Part shown: piece by piece, positions 35,393-48,604 of the stretch | Numbering within the stretch: the first letter of the stretch is position 1 | Layout of the letters: every line of letters starts with the position of its first letter | From: Collybia mongolica | Taxonomy: Eukaryota; Basidiomycota; Agaricomycetes; Agaricales; Clitocybaceae | Assembly: GCA_013420905.1 (NCBI GenBank) | Contig: JAAXNY010000005.1 | Coordinates: 2,542,001 to 2,606,000 of the forward strand | Length of the DNA: 64,000 bases | Direction: 5' to 3' | The notes under the pieces: model-generated | The model's database searches: none | What the model was told of the DNA's origin: nothing | The model's input: only the letters and a program-made list of their open reading frames with translations | Translations under genes and position numbers: made by a program

Positions 35393-38120
35393 TCAGAGCG
35401 TGTACATGAATTCAGGGTGGCGATCCCCAATTGGAGCACGAGTCTTTCCAGAATCCCACAATCTCTTATATGCATCAAGATTGCCTTGCCTGCGTCCTTC
35501 TCTTCGAGCTTTGTTTTCCCAAAGACAATAGGAACTACATCGGTACTTCAGTTAATCCTGATGTACCTCTTCAAAACGTGGCATACATACACATTTAGGC
35601 CTATAAGCGTCCAAGAGAATACGGTGAACGCTAGAACGATACTGTGTCCGCGAATGTATTTCGGTGCTTGGTCTACATTTGATGGGTTTGACAATCGTAT
35701 CCAATAATTTCACGATCAGAACGCACCTTGCGTGTATGCGAAAGTGGCAATAAACCCACTGTTTTCGTCAGTAAGGGCTACAACAGACCTTTAAAAAACA
35801 TACCCCGTATTGGCTATAGCAAGTTGCAAAGCCGTCGTAGTTGCTTTTTTGTAATGGCCGTTACTATTATTCGGAAGGATTGATCTATGTGGCGTACAAG
35901 TCTGTTAAGTGAACCCCAGATATGCATTGGGAAACATACAGAATGCATGGCCCTGATGGATATCTGCAGAACCCTAAAATATATCATGATACCATTGGAA
36001 CAAGTAGTCGTCAACTAACACGCCGGCCGCCATGAAGAACACAGCGATATATCTGGTGCCATTGGTCTGGGCGGTAATTGCGATTATATATCCTAAGCAC
36101 CTGTCAGATCGCGTACAAAACTGTGGGTACTGCATTACCAATCATCGTCAGAGGCAGGCAGATCAGAATAAACGGTCCCCGCCATTTCAAGCGATCACTG
36201 AGAATTGCCACAATAACTAATAATATGTAACTAGAAAATCCACTATTCCTGATATTGCGACCTGAGACTCACCTGTTAGGACGACTGCGGGAACATATGG
36301 TGGCACTGCGAGGATGAGAGGTGAGATAAGCAAAGGGCCAATAACGAGCGAACCTGTGTGTAATTGAGCAGCCCCCCCTTTGTACCCAAGTCCTGATACA
36401 ATAGTTGGCCTTGTGTGGTGACTCAGCGACTCCCGTTGAACGTAGAGGGAAGATTTAAAAACCCACAAAAACAGAGAGTACGAGTATAGACTAACAACAA
36501 GCCCACAGTAAGCTATACCTGTCAGCCACGTTTGAATATCAGTAAAACCTATAATTAGAATATCGACTTTCTAGTTTTAATGACTTTTACAAAGCACTTA
36601 CCTCTTATCACTTCCCCCCATTCGAATTGTTCCTCCTTGTCAGTCAGTACGGGACTAGCCGCTACAGGCGACACCGATCCCGTGTCCTCTACGTGATGTT
36701 CACTGTCCTTTTCGCCGCCTTCAGGAGAACTAGACTTCTGTGGAGCGGCCTGGGGGTTGCCTGATTCGCCCGTGGTAGTTAAGTCGGCTCGGAAACGACG
36801 AACTAAAATTCCAATGTCATATTCTGGGAGTGGCACTCTGTGGGGAATTAACTTACTTGCAAATGTCCTCTCTTCTGCTGAGAGGAACTTAGCAGTTGAT
36901 ATGTCTGCTGGCAAGACCCAAGCTGCAATAAGGCTAGCAACAATAGTGGCAAGGCCTTCCAGAATCTGTATAAAGAAGCGTTTGAATTCGACTATGTAGG
37001 CTACCGCCTGAGCAACATACAAAAATCCATCGCCAACCTGCAAGACCGCCTACGCCGTCCATTTTAATTATGGCAGTCGCGAGAAGTCCTAAAATCGCAT
37101 AAATTAAAAAGTGATTATGGGAAAGTAAGTGTGGCTCCTCACCTCCAAAAGCACCAGAAAGGGAGGCTGATCAAATAAACGGAAAACACAAGCAGTGTAG
37201 CCCAGCGGCAAATGACGTACCGGAAGCATAGAAAATGCCAACACTGGGTCACGTTAGGCGCCTGCAACCATGAATATAAGCAAGCTTACCGTAGTTGGAG
37301 TTCGTGCCGTTTGTAAATTGTGCTCAAGTATAAGATCTAGGGAAATTTCCATCCACAAAAGTGTCTATACGTCGTACAGTTTCAGTCCTTACCATTCCCG
37401 GAAGTAACCCTCCTTCACAGAACCCGAGGCATAACCGTATTGCGACGAGGCCCCCAAAATTATGTACCTTGCAGTTATGAGGTTAAACCAGGTGTGTATA
37501 TGGTTAGATCATGAACAAAGCAGACCAGAGCGGTTAAGGTCGTGACGATTCCCCAGACAAAGACTAAGAGCGGGATCCATCGCTACAGCATTAATAATGA
37601 AAAATAGGGATTTTCTGGCATTATTGTAGTTTGACACGGAACATACGTTTGGTTTCATCTTCTTGAGTACGATATTTGACGGGACTTCCACGATGAGGTA
37701 TCTTGATATGTGTTGTTAGGTGCTTGTTATTGGTATTTAGGGGAGTACATTACGTGACATAGAAGACTGTATGGTACATCAAGTCTGCTCACAGAGTGAT
37801 GGACGGAAAGGTTCTTACCTGCAAGGGCTGTGTTGAATTGATTTCCACGGAGGTGGGCATCGCGCTCCAGGCCAGCAATTCTAGCATTATATTTAAGGCC
37901 TTTATGGCATGCTCGCTACTGAGGATCATACCTAGCGTTTCCAACGTTGCTCCTATCGATGAAGTTGGCCAACCACAGCTAGAGTTGGAATTTCAGGAAC
38001 GCTAGAAGGTGGAAGCGAAGCAAAGGTACGTACAAGAGCTAAAGGCGGCAAAATATGGCAATCCAGTTTCAATAGGACCCGTTTTGTCATGATACGGTCG
38101 TATTCGTTCTGTAAAGACAT
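35393..38120 (-). CDS. MFS permease of the Dal5 (allantoate/anion:cation symporter) family
   Basis: Twelve-helix plasma-membrane transporter family taking up small organic anions (allantoate, nicotinate, pantothenate and others). The minus-strand product starts MSLQNEYDRIMTKRVLLKLDCHILPPLAL. It continues, after short introns, with LWLANFIDRSNVGNAR, the family's first-loop signature. Late parts read RLKWRGPFILICLPLTMIGNAV, LPNNSNGHYKKATTTALQLAIANTG, QAPKYIRGHSIVLAFTVFSWTLIGLN and CLWENKARREGRRQG, ending HPEFMYTL at 35393. The [S/N]N..GHYK[R/K]A motif and the YIRGH segment are standard for Dal5-type carriers. The gene is unusually intron-rich, so exact exon joins between 36500 and 37900 are uncertain. 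Confidence 0.82.
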
Positions 38121-38609
38121 GGTGGCAGGTTGGAAAAGAACAGATTTCCTGGGATGGGAAAGAGCTTGAGACCTGTGGGTTTTTGATGAGTCGTGCTAGT
38201 GCCAACTTCCGATGGAGTATAGCATAGTAAGCAGTTGAAACAGATGATCCGAACTATACGGGGAAGCTATGTTAATATCTTCCCCGCATCTGGCACTTTC
38301 TGACGTGGGGTGAGACCATGATATAACATGTAGATAGGGATACTAGTGAAAGTACCACTCCTAGCCACTAGGTCACCGTGAATCCAGTACAGGTGTTTAG
38401 TAGGAGTCTTGCGCTGAGCTGTGATGGATTCGCGACATAAATCCTGTTTTACTTATGGTTATTTCTGGTTTATGGTATAGACGGTCCAATCGTTGGGAAT
38501 ATGTGGTCAACATTGGGAGAGAAAAAATGATGATTGCGGCCGCTGGGATTAAAATAAGGTATTGTTCTTCCCAGGCACTGCCACAAACAGTGTTCAAGTC
38601 CTTTCAGAA
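38121..38609. other. Divergent intergenic region (MFS / WW-FF gene)
   Basis: About 490 bp between two divergent start codons, so it should contain both promoters. No coding-like frame and no motif I can name with confidence. Confidence 0.4.
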
Positions 38610-41244
38610 ATGTCGGCTGTCCCATTCGCACTCATGAACGCCCCACCACTGCCGCCCGGCTGGTCGGAACATGCTGGTATGTCCGTTATGGGTCTTTTGT
38701 TCGCCTCATTCTATGATCCTCTGATAGGACCCAGTGGTCAAATCTATTACTATAATACTCAAACACACGAATCCACGTATGTCCGGCCGATACCCGCATT
38801 TCCTATAATGCCCACCACACAATCAGACCTTCCTAAGAAGAAGAAAAAAGAGAGACCTATTGTGAAAACGCCGATAGTAGGAACAGACTGGATACGTGTG
38901 AAGACAACAGAAGGGAACATATTTTATTTTCACAAAGTCAAGAAGGAGAGCACATGGACAGTGCCCGAAGAGATAAAAGGTGCTGTCGAAGCCTTAGAAA
39001 GGAATGAGCGGGGAAAGGTGGGAAGGGCTGCTCAGGCTCTCGTTGACAAAGCTGCCGAAGATACACGACGCGGAGAGCATGAACGTTTATTGGAAACTGA
39101 GAGAATACAGGGTGAGGTACAAGAGATGGTCAAACGAAAAGCGGAGGACATCCTTCCGATTGATGAGCTTGTTATTACAAAGAAATCGAGAATCGAGGAG
39201 AGTGAGGATAATGCACGGGGTGATGAAAGCGATGAGAGTGTAGAAGAGGAGTGGCAGATTGAAGCGGCTGCTCAACTTGCTGCAGAAGCGGAGGCAGAGG
39301 AGAAGAGATTAGAAGAAGAGTTTGAACGCGGGAGAAAGGAAGCGGAGGATGAGATGAAACGGTTGCAAGCCACCCAACTTCACATGCCTGAACGAGTGGA
39401 TTTGTCCCTTGATGAAGCAAAGGCTCTTTTCAAAGTATGTGCCAAAAAGTGTGGATATATACTCATTCTTAGTGATTGGGTTATAGACACTGTTAAGGGA
39501 GAAGAATATCAACCCTCTTCACCCTTGGGACACGTCTCTACCACAGTTCATATCCGACCCAAGATATGTTTTGTTGCCGTCAGTTTCCGTGCGACGCGAG
39601 GCCTTTGACGAATATTGTCGTGATCGTGCCCGAGAATTGCGACAGTCTGCGGTGAAAAAAGAAAGAGATGCAGCAAACCCCAGAGAGGAGTTTGATCGTC
39701 TCCTCAAAGGCGAAGTCCAGAGTACAAGATCGACCTGGACGGAGTTTCGCAGGGCGTGGAAAAAAGATCGGCGATTCTATAGTTGGGGAAGGGATGATCG
39801 GGAGAGAGAAAGACGATTCAGGGAGCATGTCAAAGAGCTTGGTGAAAGTCGGTTCGACTGACCCTATTTCTGTTCTTTCTTTCACCTCCTCTATTCAGAA
39901 AAACGCGCCATGGCCCAAAAAGTTGAACTTGAATTTTTCGCACTCTTGCGGGAACAGACGATTGTGGAGGGTACGACATGGACAGATGTGTGTTTTACCG
40001 TCAGGGTTCTTGGAAATAATTGCCCAAGACTCATACCATCTAGGTCAAGCGAGCCCTGTACACTGACCCGCGTTATGATGCTGTGGGTTCATCTTCGCTC
40101 CGCGAAGAGCTTTACAACACCTTTTTGAAAGGCAACCAATTTAGTCAGCCTGCGCATACACCCATCGACCAGAACAATGGTATCAAAAACAAAGAACATG
40201 ATGACGCACAAAAGCAGCGGAAACGGAAAGAGAAAATTGAGCGGGCCGTAAAGGAGAGGGAGGATAAGGTAAAAGCTGAGCTCAAACAGGTGGACCTTGA
40301 CGTCGGGCGTTCAAGACGGGGTATTCACAAGGAAGAAGGGGAGCGAGATTTCAAGTGCGCCACTCGTATTTCCTTTGTTCAGGCTAGTTTCGTGGCGCTC
40401 ACCGGGTGATCTCTACGTCATAGGAGTTTACTTACTGATGCTGTGCGGGATCCCCAGGTACGAGCATTAGCACTAGACGGACAGTGACTTATCAATTATG
40501 AACACGCAGATAACCTGGGATACAGCTCTTCCGCAACTCAACACCGACCCACGACTCAGGAATTCTCCGCTGCCTTTAAATCAACAATTGCATCTATTTC
40601 ATACGCATGTTGAACACCTTCGGTCCAAGCACTTGAACAACCTCCACTCACTCTTTGAGACACTTGCCCCTACGCTTGCGAAAACCTTCGGTAGTTTACC
40701 TCTATCTTCATTGGTTTCGTCGGTGCCTGCCACCAGACTTGGATTTGACGTTGAGGCCCTCGAACACGAGTTTGAGAAATGGCAGCGTGAACGTTCTCAC
40801 AATTGTAGAAATGCGTTCAACGAGATGCTGACTGAAAATTCATTTGTGGAATTCTGGGGTCGACTGGGTAAACTTGGAGGTGAAGGTGTAGAGGGTGGCG
40901 TCAAAGCAGATGAAATGGAGGACGATGAAGGGGAAGGTGGTGGCGGGAAGGTTGATATGAAGGCTCTCGCCAAAAATGTGGATGTGAGAGAAGTCGTGAA
41001 CGTATTGAGAGTGAGTCTGGAGTAATTTCACTCGCTGTGACAATAACTGATGGAACCTAAGAACGATAAACGGTACATCACGTTCGATCATGTTCCAGAC
41101 CAGCGAGAACGGTGGATTCGGGTGTGTAATGTTTCTTCGATCTGGTCATGGTACTCTCATTGCTGATCTTTCTGAAAGGAGTACTTGTCCAACTTGTCCG
41201 CTCCGAGGCTGTCCGTACATCTTCCACCACATGCATCCTCGTAA
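38610..41244 (+). CDS. WW- and FF-domain protein (TCERG1/Urn1-like transcription-splicing factor)
   Basis: Such proteins bind splicing factors through WW domains and phosphorylated RNA polymerase II or splicing proteins through FF domains. WW1 is PPGWSEHA joined across an intron to GPSGQIYYYNTQTHESTYVRP. WW2 is TDWIRVKTTEGNIFYFHKVKKESTWTVP. A long acidic, Glu-rich coiled-coil follows (EAEAEEKRLEEEFERGRKEAEDEM). FF repeats follow: LLREKNINPLHPWDTSLPQF.. DPRYVLLPSVSVRREAFDEY; FFALLREQTIVEGTTWTDVKRALYTDPRYDAV; and a third near 40500-40700. The C-terminus NDKRYITFDHVPDQRERWIREYLSNL ends at 41244. All exon joins preserve frame, including the join over 39855-39900. Confidence 0.88.
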
Positions 41245-41819
41245 TTGGCACCATTTAATACGCCTTATGTATTTCGAAATATCTTTTGGCTATTTTGATT
41301 TTGCGCTGAACTTCCTAAAAAAAAAATGATGCCAGCAGGGGTGCGGTGACGATGTTTGTGGCATCGATATGTACTCTGTCGAAAGTCTGGCTCAGACTCC
41401 AGTAACGGTGTTGGTGGTCGATGATAAATGGGGATGGGCAATTCCTATGTGTAACCTGGGCCTGGTGTCCTACGTTAAAAAGCTTTACCGGAAGCCGTTT
41501 CCCTCACTTTGCGAGTTTATGCGATCCTCAGGCTGTCATTGGATTACCGTAACGAAAAGCGGATGGTCATGGGACTAACAAAACCGAAGCGTGTGATCGA
41601 GGTTGTTTGTCGTGGTTGGTAGCAAAGTTGTACGTGACAACCATGCATATCACATGACGGGAATCAGCCACGAGGCCGAGCCGCGTTTAACCTGAGAAAA
41701 TGACACGAAATCGACACGTCAGTACGAGAAGTTGAAGGAATTCATATATAGCACATTCTCTATCAACGCTTGTTAGCATATCAGGCTATCGGCCTTTTGT
41801 CAGTGCAAACTGTGCTGAA
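41245..41819. other. Intergenic region upstream of GRP94
   Basis: About 575 bp. A TATA-like sequence (ATATATAG) lies about 75 bp before the start codon, which would suit a strongly induced chaperone gene. A short open frame at 41369-41578 shows no recognisable feature. Confidence 0.45.
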
Positions 41820-44800
41820 ATGCGATTCCTCCGCACCCTCGTTTACATCTCACTAACCCTCTTTTCTTCGCATGCTCTTGCTGAGGATGCAGATCCGTCG
41901 GGTGTCCCCAAAGTGAAGCATCAGTATCAGGCATGTTATTCCTTGCACCAGACCGAAAATGAGCTGACGCAAATCACAGAGTGATGTCGCGCGCATGCGC
42001 AAGATCGTCATCAACAGGTCAGTGAAAACCTTATGGTCATTGACGGGACTATTACTTATACGGTACCACATAGTCTTTACTCACATCAGTCAGTCGTGCC
42101 GTGCCCTATAACCCCACTCAGAACCCAATCATTAACAGGGAAATATTCATCCGAGAACTTGTCTCAAACGCGAATGACGCAATTGAAAAGTTACGCTTGA
42201 CCGCATTGACAGATAAAGGTGTATGGGACGGGAACCCGCTCAATATCACAATTAAGGCAGTGAAGAATGAGGATGGTAAAGGAGGTCACATAATTATCGC
42301 TGGTACGTATGTACTTTGAACATAAGCCACATGATAGTAATTCTTTCGCAGACACGGGTATCGGGATGTCACCTGAAGAGTTGGCGACAAATTTGGTATG
42401 TCCCTGCGGGCCATCTTTCGCCAACTTCGTGCTCAACTATATGGTCTTCAGGGGACATTGGCCAAATCAGGCACCTCTGATTTCCTAGCAAGGGCTGAAA
42501 GTCAGGATGGCACAGGCAACGGAAATCTCATCGGCGCGTTCGGTCTGGGTTTTTACAGCAGTTTCCTCGTTGCGGATCACGTTACTGTCGCGTCTATCCC
42601 CCCCAAAACAGCGAAAAACCCCGAACCCATTCAACACGTGTTCAGCTCAGCCGCTGACGACACAACTTTTGAGGTCTTCCCCGACCCCCGGGGCAACTCT
42701 CTTGAACGGGGTACAGAAATTACGCTCTACTTGAAAGAAGATGCTCTGGAGTACCTTGAGGAAGCCAAAATCCAGGAATTGGTGTATGCTCTGATTTTCT
42801 GAAAGTTTGTATCATCCTGACATGAGGGGATAGTAACAAGCATTCTTCATACTCGTCTTCGTTTCCAATCTATCTATATACGACAAGAACAGAAGAAGTT
42901 CCCGACGATGATGTGGAAGAGATCGTTCCCAAAACTTCGGAGGAGTCCACAACAACAGACGGAACCGAGCCTTCCGAAACGCCAGCGGAGAAGGATGAGG
43001 ACGAAGCTGTTGTAGAGGATGTTCCGAGTGATGAAGACAAACAACCCGGGGAACCACCTGCACCCAAAGTGAAATCGATCACGATCAACGAATGGTCCCA
43101 GCTGAATGCTCAACCTCCTCTCTGGACTCGGTCCGTCAAAATCAAGTTCCTGGTGCATATTTCTTGCTAAATTTTGTTTCCAGTGACCCCAAGAATGTTA
43201 CTGATGGTAGGTGACGCTATCTGAGAACGAGCAACCCAACTAAATCGACGGAACAGAGGAATACTCATTGTTTTACAATGCATTCTTCAAAGATTTTACC
43301 AAACCACTAGCATGGCATCATTTCTCAGGCGATTCTGGATCTGGGGTTTCCTTCAAGGCTATCTTGTATTTGCCCGCGAAGTTGTGAGTGATGTGTCCTC
43401 GCTCGCTGAATGTAGCTTCATCTCCCGTTAAAAAGAGCGGAAGAATACTGGCAGCAACCACTATCTTATTTATCGACAGACATCAAGTTAATGGTTAAGC
43501 GCGTCTTTATCACTTCGGACCTCGGAGAGAATGGTCTGCCCAAGTGGGCCAGTTGGGCCAGAGTGGTAGTCGATGGTAATTGAAAAATACTATTGCTCTT
43601 CAGGTGCTGATATAAACTTGAAGCTGATGACTTGCCTTTGAACGTATCACGGGAGACACTTCAATCGAATCGCTTCCTGAAGCAGCTCAAAGGAATCATC
43701 ATGAAACGCCTGATTCAATTGTTTACCAAAATTGCGGAAGAAGACGAGGACAAATTTAAGGAAATCCAAGAGACATACGGTTCCATCTTCAAACTTGGTG
43801 CTGTTGAAGATATCAAGAACCGCGAAAAACTTGCATCCCTGGCTCGCTTTTCTACGACCCAGAGAAATGATACGTCCTTCGACCAGGTATGTGCACCGTC
43901 TTTACCTTTCGCTCATACATTGACGTTCTTTTATAGTATATAGAAAACAAGAAGAAGGGTCAAAAACAGGTACATGTTATCCATATGTATCTCGATTTGT
44001 TTATCAAGGCTGCCCAGATTTTTTACCTAGCCGAAATTGGCAAGAAACCAGAAGATCTTGCCCAAAGTATCTTCGTGGAGAAACTTCATGCTCGAGGATA
44101 TGAGGTCTTCCTAATGACTGAGCCGTTAGATGAAATCTTACTTGGGCATCTTCGCCAATGGAAGTACGTGGAGACGCAGCCGCTACCAAAAAATCTGACT
44201 TATAATGTGTATGAAAGGAACATGCCCTTCCAAGACGTCGCAAAGGCGGGACTCAAATTTGGAGATGAGGGTGTGTGACCTTCACAACGAGAATTTTTCG
44301 TGTGGTAAAAAACCTAATCTGACGATAGAGCTGGACCCGGAAGAAGAAAAGGAGCAACAAAAGGCTATGGAAGAGAAATACAAGCCTCTCATTGACTGGC
44401 TAAAGGTTGAAGCCAAGGACGCTGTCCGGGATGGTACGTCATCCTATATTCCTTCACGTTATGGCTCATTATGTGATTACAGTTAAAATCTCGAATCGAC
44501 TTGTTCAGAGTCCATGTGCTATCGTTGCTGAGGCGGGCGGATACACTGCCAATGTTCAGAAGATGATGAGTACGCTCTTCTAATCGTCAGAGGGAGGATC
44601 ATCATCAAACTGCTCACGCCTCTTCAGGTGCATCGAACGCAAAAGGAAATCGTGGAGGAATAATGCATGAATATGCTATGAAAGCAAAAGTCTTAGAAAT
44701 TAATCCTCGTTCACCGTTGATTGAAGGCCTTCTCCGGCGAGTCGAGGATCTCCCCACTGAGGACGAAAAGGATGTTGAAGCTGAAGCTGAGCTCAAGGAA

Positions 44801-45227
44801 GTCGCATCAATTTTGATTGATGGGGCACTTGTGCGGTCGGGATTCGAGGTTCCCGATAGTAACAGGCATGTTTTTACCGACCCGTATCGTAAGCCTAACT
44901 TAGAATTTTGTTAGATTCTTTTCTCGCGTTGATCGGGTTTTGAGGCGCTCATTGGGCGTGTCAGAAACTGCTCCCACGGATACCACTGTAAAACCTGCTC
45001 CCCCTGTGGACCCAGAATTGCCGACGGAAGAGGAACAGCAGATGCCGTACTTCAACGAAGAGGAGGATGACGGCAAAGCGAAAGTCGTCGTCCCAGACCA
45101 CTTGAAAGACGACGTGAGTCGTGTCGCGTAATTAATCAAGAAGATTACCTACTTTTCTTCACAGGTGTCAATTGAGATAGAAGAGATCGATGATGACGGG
45201 AATGTGGTGGAACATGACGAACTCTAA
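41820..45227 (+). CDS. GRP94: Endoplasmic-reticulum Hsp90 chaperone (Grp94/endoplasmin)
   Basis: ATP-dependent folding chaperone of the ER lumen. The start ATG gives a signal peptide (MRFLRTLVYISLTLFSSHALAE). The N-terminal GHKL ATPase reads [52 protein letters not shown] and GNLIGAFGLGFYSSFLVADHV. An acidic linker (about 42895-43060) precedes the middle domain (PLWTR.. EEYSLFYNAFFKDF; YLPAKL; RVFITSDL; LPLNVSRETLQ). The C-terminal dimerisation domain (LEINPRSPLIEGL) follows, then an acidic tail ending HDEL, the ER-retrieval signal. About 15 short introns; every joined segment matches the Hsp90 order. Grp94 is present in basidiomycetes but absent from baker's yeast. Confidence 0.96.
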
Positions 45228-45442
45228 CACTTTCACTGTCGCCAGTAATTTAGTCTATTGTGTACTTAGGTGCTCTTGCCAAATGCTACAGGTATTGCTA
45301 TGGAACCAACTTGTGACTTATACTTATAATCATTACTTATTAAATATTACCAAATACTTTCACTAAGTCGGTCGAGATCGTCAAGTTTCGTCAAGTTAAA
45401 TTGTTACTTACAGACGTTCTCGTACTTGACTTCCCATCCAAT

Positions 45443-48433
45443 ATGGCTTCGGGATTCTCGCGACTACAGCTCGCAGCGGCACTACTAGGTATGTGAGCCT
45501 CGTTGCTCACTGCAACTTCTTGACCAATGTTTCAACGTTGCAGAATATGACAATGATCCAGGGAACCCTGAGGCACCTCATCGTTCCGCGCATGAGAGTG
45601 CGATTTTCGCTCATCTTCGGCGGAATGCCGGGGCACGTATCCCTACTGCTCCGCGAAGTAGCGAATATCTTGACGTGTCGCTCCCCAGTGAAGGTGCTAA
45701 TGCGGGTCAACGTGGGTCTATTGCCAATACAGTTAGGTCCCGTGCTTCAAGAGGTTCAATCGACGCGTTGAGAAACCCTTTTGGTGCTGATGATCACCTG
45801 GAATCTGAGGATGAGGTGGGGGAAGATGCATTAGAGGTTGACTTGGCATCCTGGGGTCTCGATGCTTTCATGCCCAAGGACAAGCCCCCAAGAAACAGTA
45901 AGGGGAAGGCGAAAACGATTGACCTGGACCCCCCTCATCCCGTATCTTCTGTACCGTCCCATCGTCCTTTAACCAATAATGACACAATAATAACCTCTCC
46001 GAGACGCGCTTTAGGTGCATCAAGGTCAATGAGTGTAGGGGGCAACCTGGAATACTTTGGGATCGAAAAAGCAATCCTGGAAAAGCAGCTTACTCAAAGG
46101 ACGGACAATCGCAGACGGTCAATTGGGTCACCTCTTGACTTCGCTGGTAGTGAAATGCCCGAGGTCCCTATACAACGACGCCGGGCATCATCTCATACCA
46201 TCTTCCAGACCTTCACTGCTCAATCTGTTCCTTTCCCTACCACTTCCGTTCGTTCTCCTTCTCCATTAAAAGGAAACGAGGCTTGGCCCACTATTCAAAC
46301 CGATACCACGTCACATTTTCATGAACGTGTGCTTTCAAGCATGAGCATGGATCCCAAGATGCCACTGCAAGATGAGGGAAGGCCCGCAGGAGATCGTACA
46401 CGAAAGGTGTCAACTACCACAATGGCAACCATGATGCCGATGGACGATAACCCTTTCGCCCTAAGACCTCCGTCTCGCGCATCTCGGTTCGATCCCAAAG
46501 CGGCTGCCCATGCACGAACATTATCTAATGCCTCCTTGGGGTCTCGATTCCTCCTCGACGGTGATCATATGTCCATCGCTACAGGTCACGTCCCAAACGA
46601 TCAAGAACATCGACGTTCTACCACTTTGGATCTATTGCGACCAAAGGTATTAGTTATGCCCAGCCCTCTGCAGCCACCAGCACCCCTCATGCTTCCGCCT
46701 AGCGAAATCGTCAGGGATGGATTTCAGCTGTCCACAGATGGTCCACCACTACCTCCTGGCGCACGCTCAACCCGTCGAACCTCTGCCACGCTATCGACAT
46801 TACAACCCTTTCCTCCCAATCCTTCGAATTCATTTACTCCCAATCCTTTAATCTCACTTTCATTATCTCAACTGACCTTTCGCAACACTTTACCTACCGG
46901 GGGTCAAAGAAACTCAGGATATATGGACGGGAATGGGAATTTACCTCGAGCCTCAGAAGACGGTGATCAAGCTCAATTTGAAGCGCCCGAACCAGAGGAT
47001 TCTCAGTCCCCGGTCCTATTGGACCCAGATGATTCCAAGACTGGCCGTCCAGCTGGTAAACTTTATGGGAAGAGCTTGATTGACGACCTCGAGAGTCGAA
47101 AGGCACAAATGCGGAGTAAACAACGGTACGTTCTCGGGAGGTTTCCTTCTTGCATATAACTCATCTATGAATCAGCGTTTTCACTGGAGACCAAAGACCA
47201 TCAATGATGGCCCGGGGCTCCCAACAACGCACCAGTACTCTTATAGACCCAGCCACTCTCCAAACACGCCCCATTTCTCAACAGATGGGCTCGTATGGTC
47301 CCCAAGGATCTCACCAAGGACTCGGGAGGCGCAATTCAGTTAATGTAAAACCTTTACTGAATTTCGACCAAGATGATAAATTTTCACAACCTAACAAATC
47401 TTCTCCTGTCCCAAATAATCGTTCTGTATTCGGAGTCGACACTTTGTGGGAGCGAGAAATGGCGAAATTGAAACAAATTGAATCTAGGGAAAGGCTCGAA
47501 GAGGAGGAACGAAAGAAACAAGAAGAAGCGAACGAGTTCAAGAAGGACAAAAGGAACAAGAAGAGAAAAGGAAAATCCAATGTCAACACGGTTGAACAAC
47601 ATCCCACTCTCCCTGCAGGGGAAACGAAAGCCCGGGTTTCGGCAGTACCTCCCACGTTGCCTGACATACACCGAGCACCTCGTAGGGCACCACCTCAGAT
47701 CGACGACGACGACAATTCAGAGAGCGATGGTAGTCAAGGTGCCGGGCCTTCAGGCGCGCAAGCCCCCCAAGAGGATTGGTACGCCGGCTCTTCAGACGAA
47801 GACAAAGATGATCTAGTACCTCCCCACGCCACTGGCACTGGCACTGGGCCTAGAATCACAGTCAAACATCTACCTCGCGCAAACCTTGATGATAACAGCG
47901 ACGATGACGTGCCCCTCGCGGCCACGATCAATCGTGCTGCCCTGCGAAATACATATTTGTGGCCACAAGGCGGAGAGTCTGATGATGATGAACGGCCATT
48001 ATCAACCTTCCTCACAAAGAAACAGACGACTTTGCCCAATATCGATTTTGACCATCCATTTGACTTGAAGGGACGAGAAGATGAGGATGACGATCAGCCT
48101 CTTGGTCTTCATGTCTCCAGGCTTGGGCCGTCGCCAGCCGGTGATGATGACGACAGACCTTTGGCATACCACCCAGAACAGCAACGACGGACGCAGTACC
48201 AAATGATGACTCAACAGCAGCAACAAATGATGGTGATGCAAGCTCAACTGCAAAACAGCATGTTCTTCACTCCTCCTTCGATGATAGGATCTCCTTACTT
48301 TGGGCCGCCGATGAGGCCAATGATGATACAGCCTCCAATGCAGATTCCATCCCCGCCCCCTATGCACGATGAAGCAAAGTACGGCCGAGTTGACAGATGG
48401 AGACGAGATGTTGCTATTGAGGGTGATATGTAA
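45443..48433 (+). CDS. Large disordered fungal protein of unknown function
   Basis: Three exons are visible: 45443-45488, then after an intron at 45489-45543 a long exon to about 47128, then a final exon from about 47175. About 960 residues. The start (MASGFSRLQLAAALLEYDNDPGNPEAPHRSAHESAIFAHLRR) looks helical. The rest is mostly disordered: Ser/Pro-rich segments, a Lys/Glu-rich coiled coil (LWEREMAKLKQIESRERLEEEERKKQEE, about 47445-47570), runs of Asp/Ser (DDDDNSESDGS), and a Gln/Met/Pro-rich tail. Short D-D-x-P-L/I repeats recur near the end (DDDVPLAA, DDDERPLS, DDDQPLGL, DDDRPLAY). No catalytic domain was recognised. Confidence 0.8.
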
Positions 48434-48604
48434 ACACACTCACCGAATTCTCTGGAAATCTTTAAAGATTCCTTTAGTTTCTCATACCACCACCAATTAA
48501 TAGTAATAGTTCTCGAAATGAGACGATGTTTCACTCTTACAACGGGCAAGTATTTACAACCGTGTATGGCAAATGTGCGCATCGGGGTAGTATGTATATA
48601 GAAT

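Noticed and set aside
35357..35707. 116-codon plus-strand frame after IQGAP
   Set aside because: Antisense to the last exons of the MFS permease, whose C-terminus is clear on the minus strand.
41369..41578. 69-codon open frame before GRP94
   Set aside because: No homology signal or splice context; sits in the promoter region.
41640..41700. CCACG core and CACGTGAC-like bases upstream of GRP94 as an ER-stress element
   Set aside because: Too short and without the expected partner half-site at the right distance, so it is not listed as a regulatory site.
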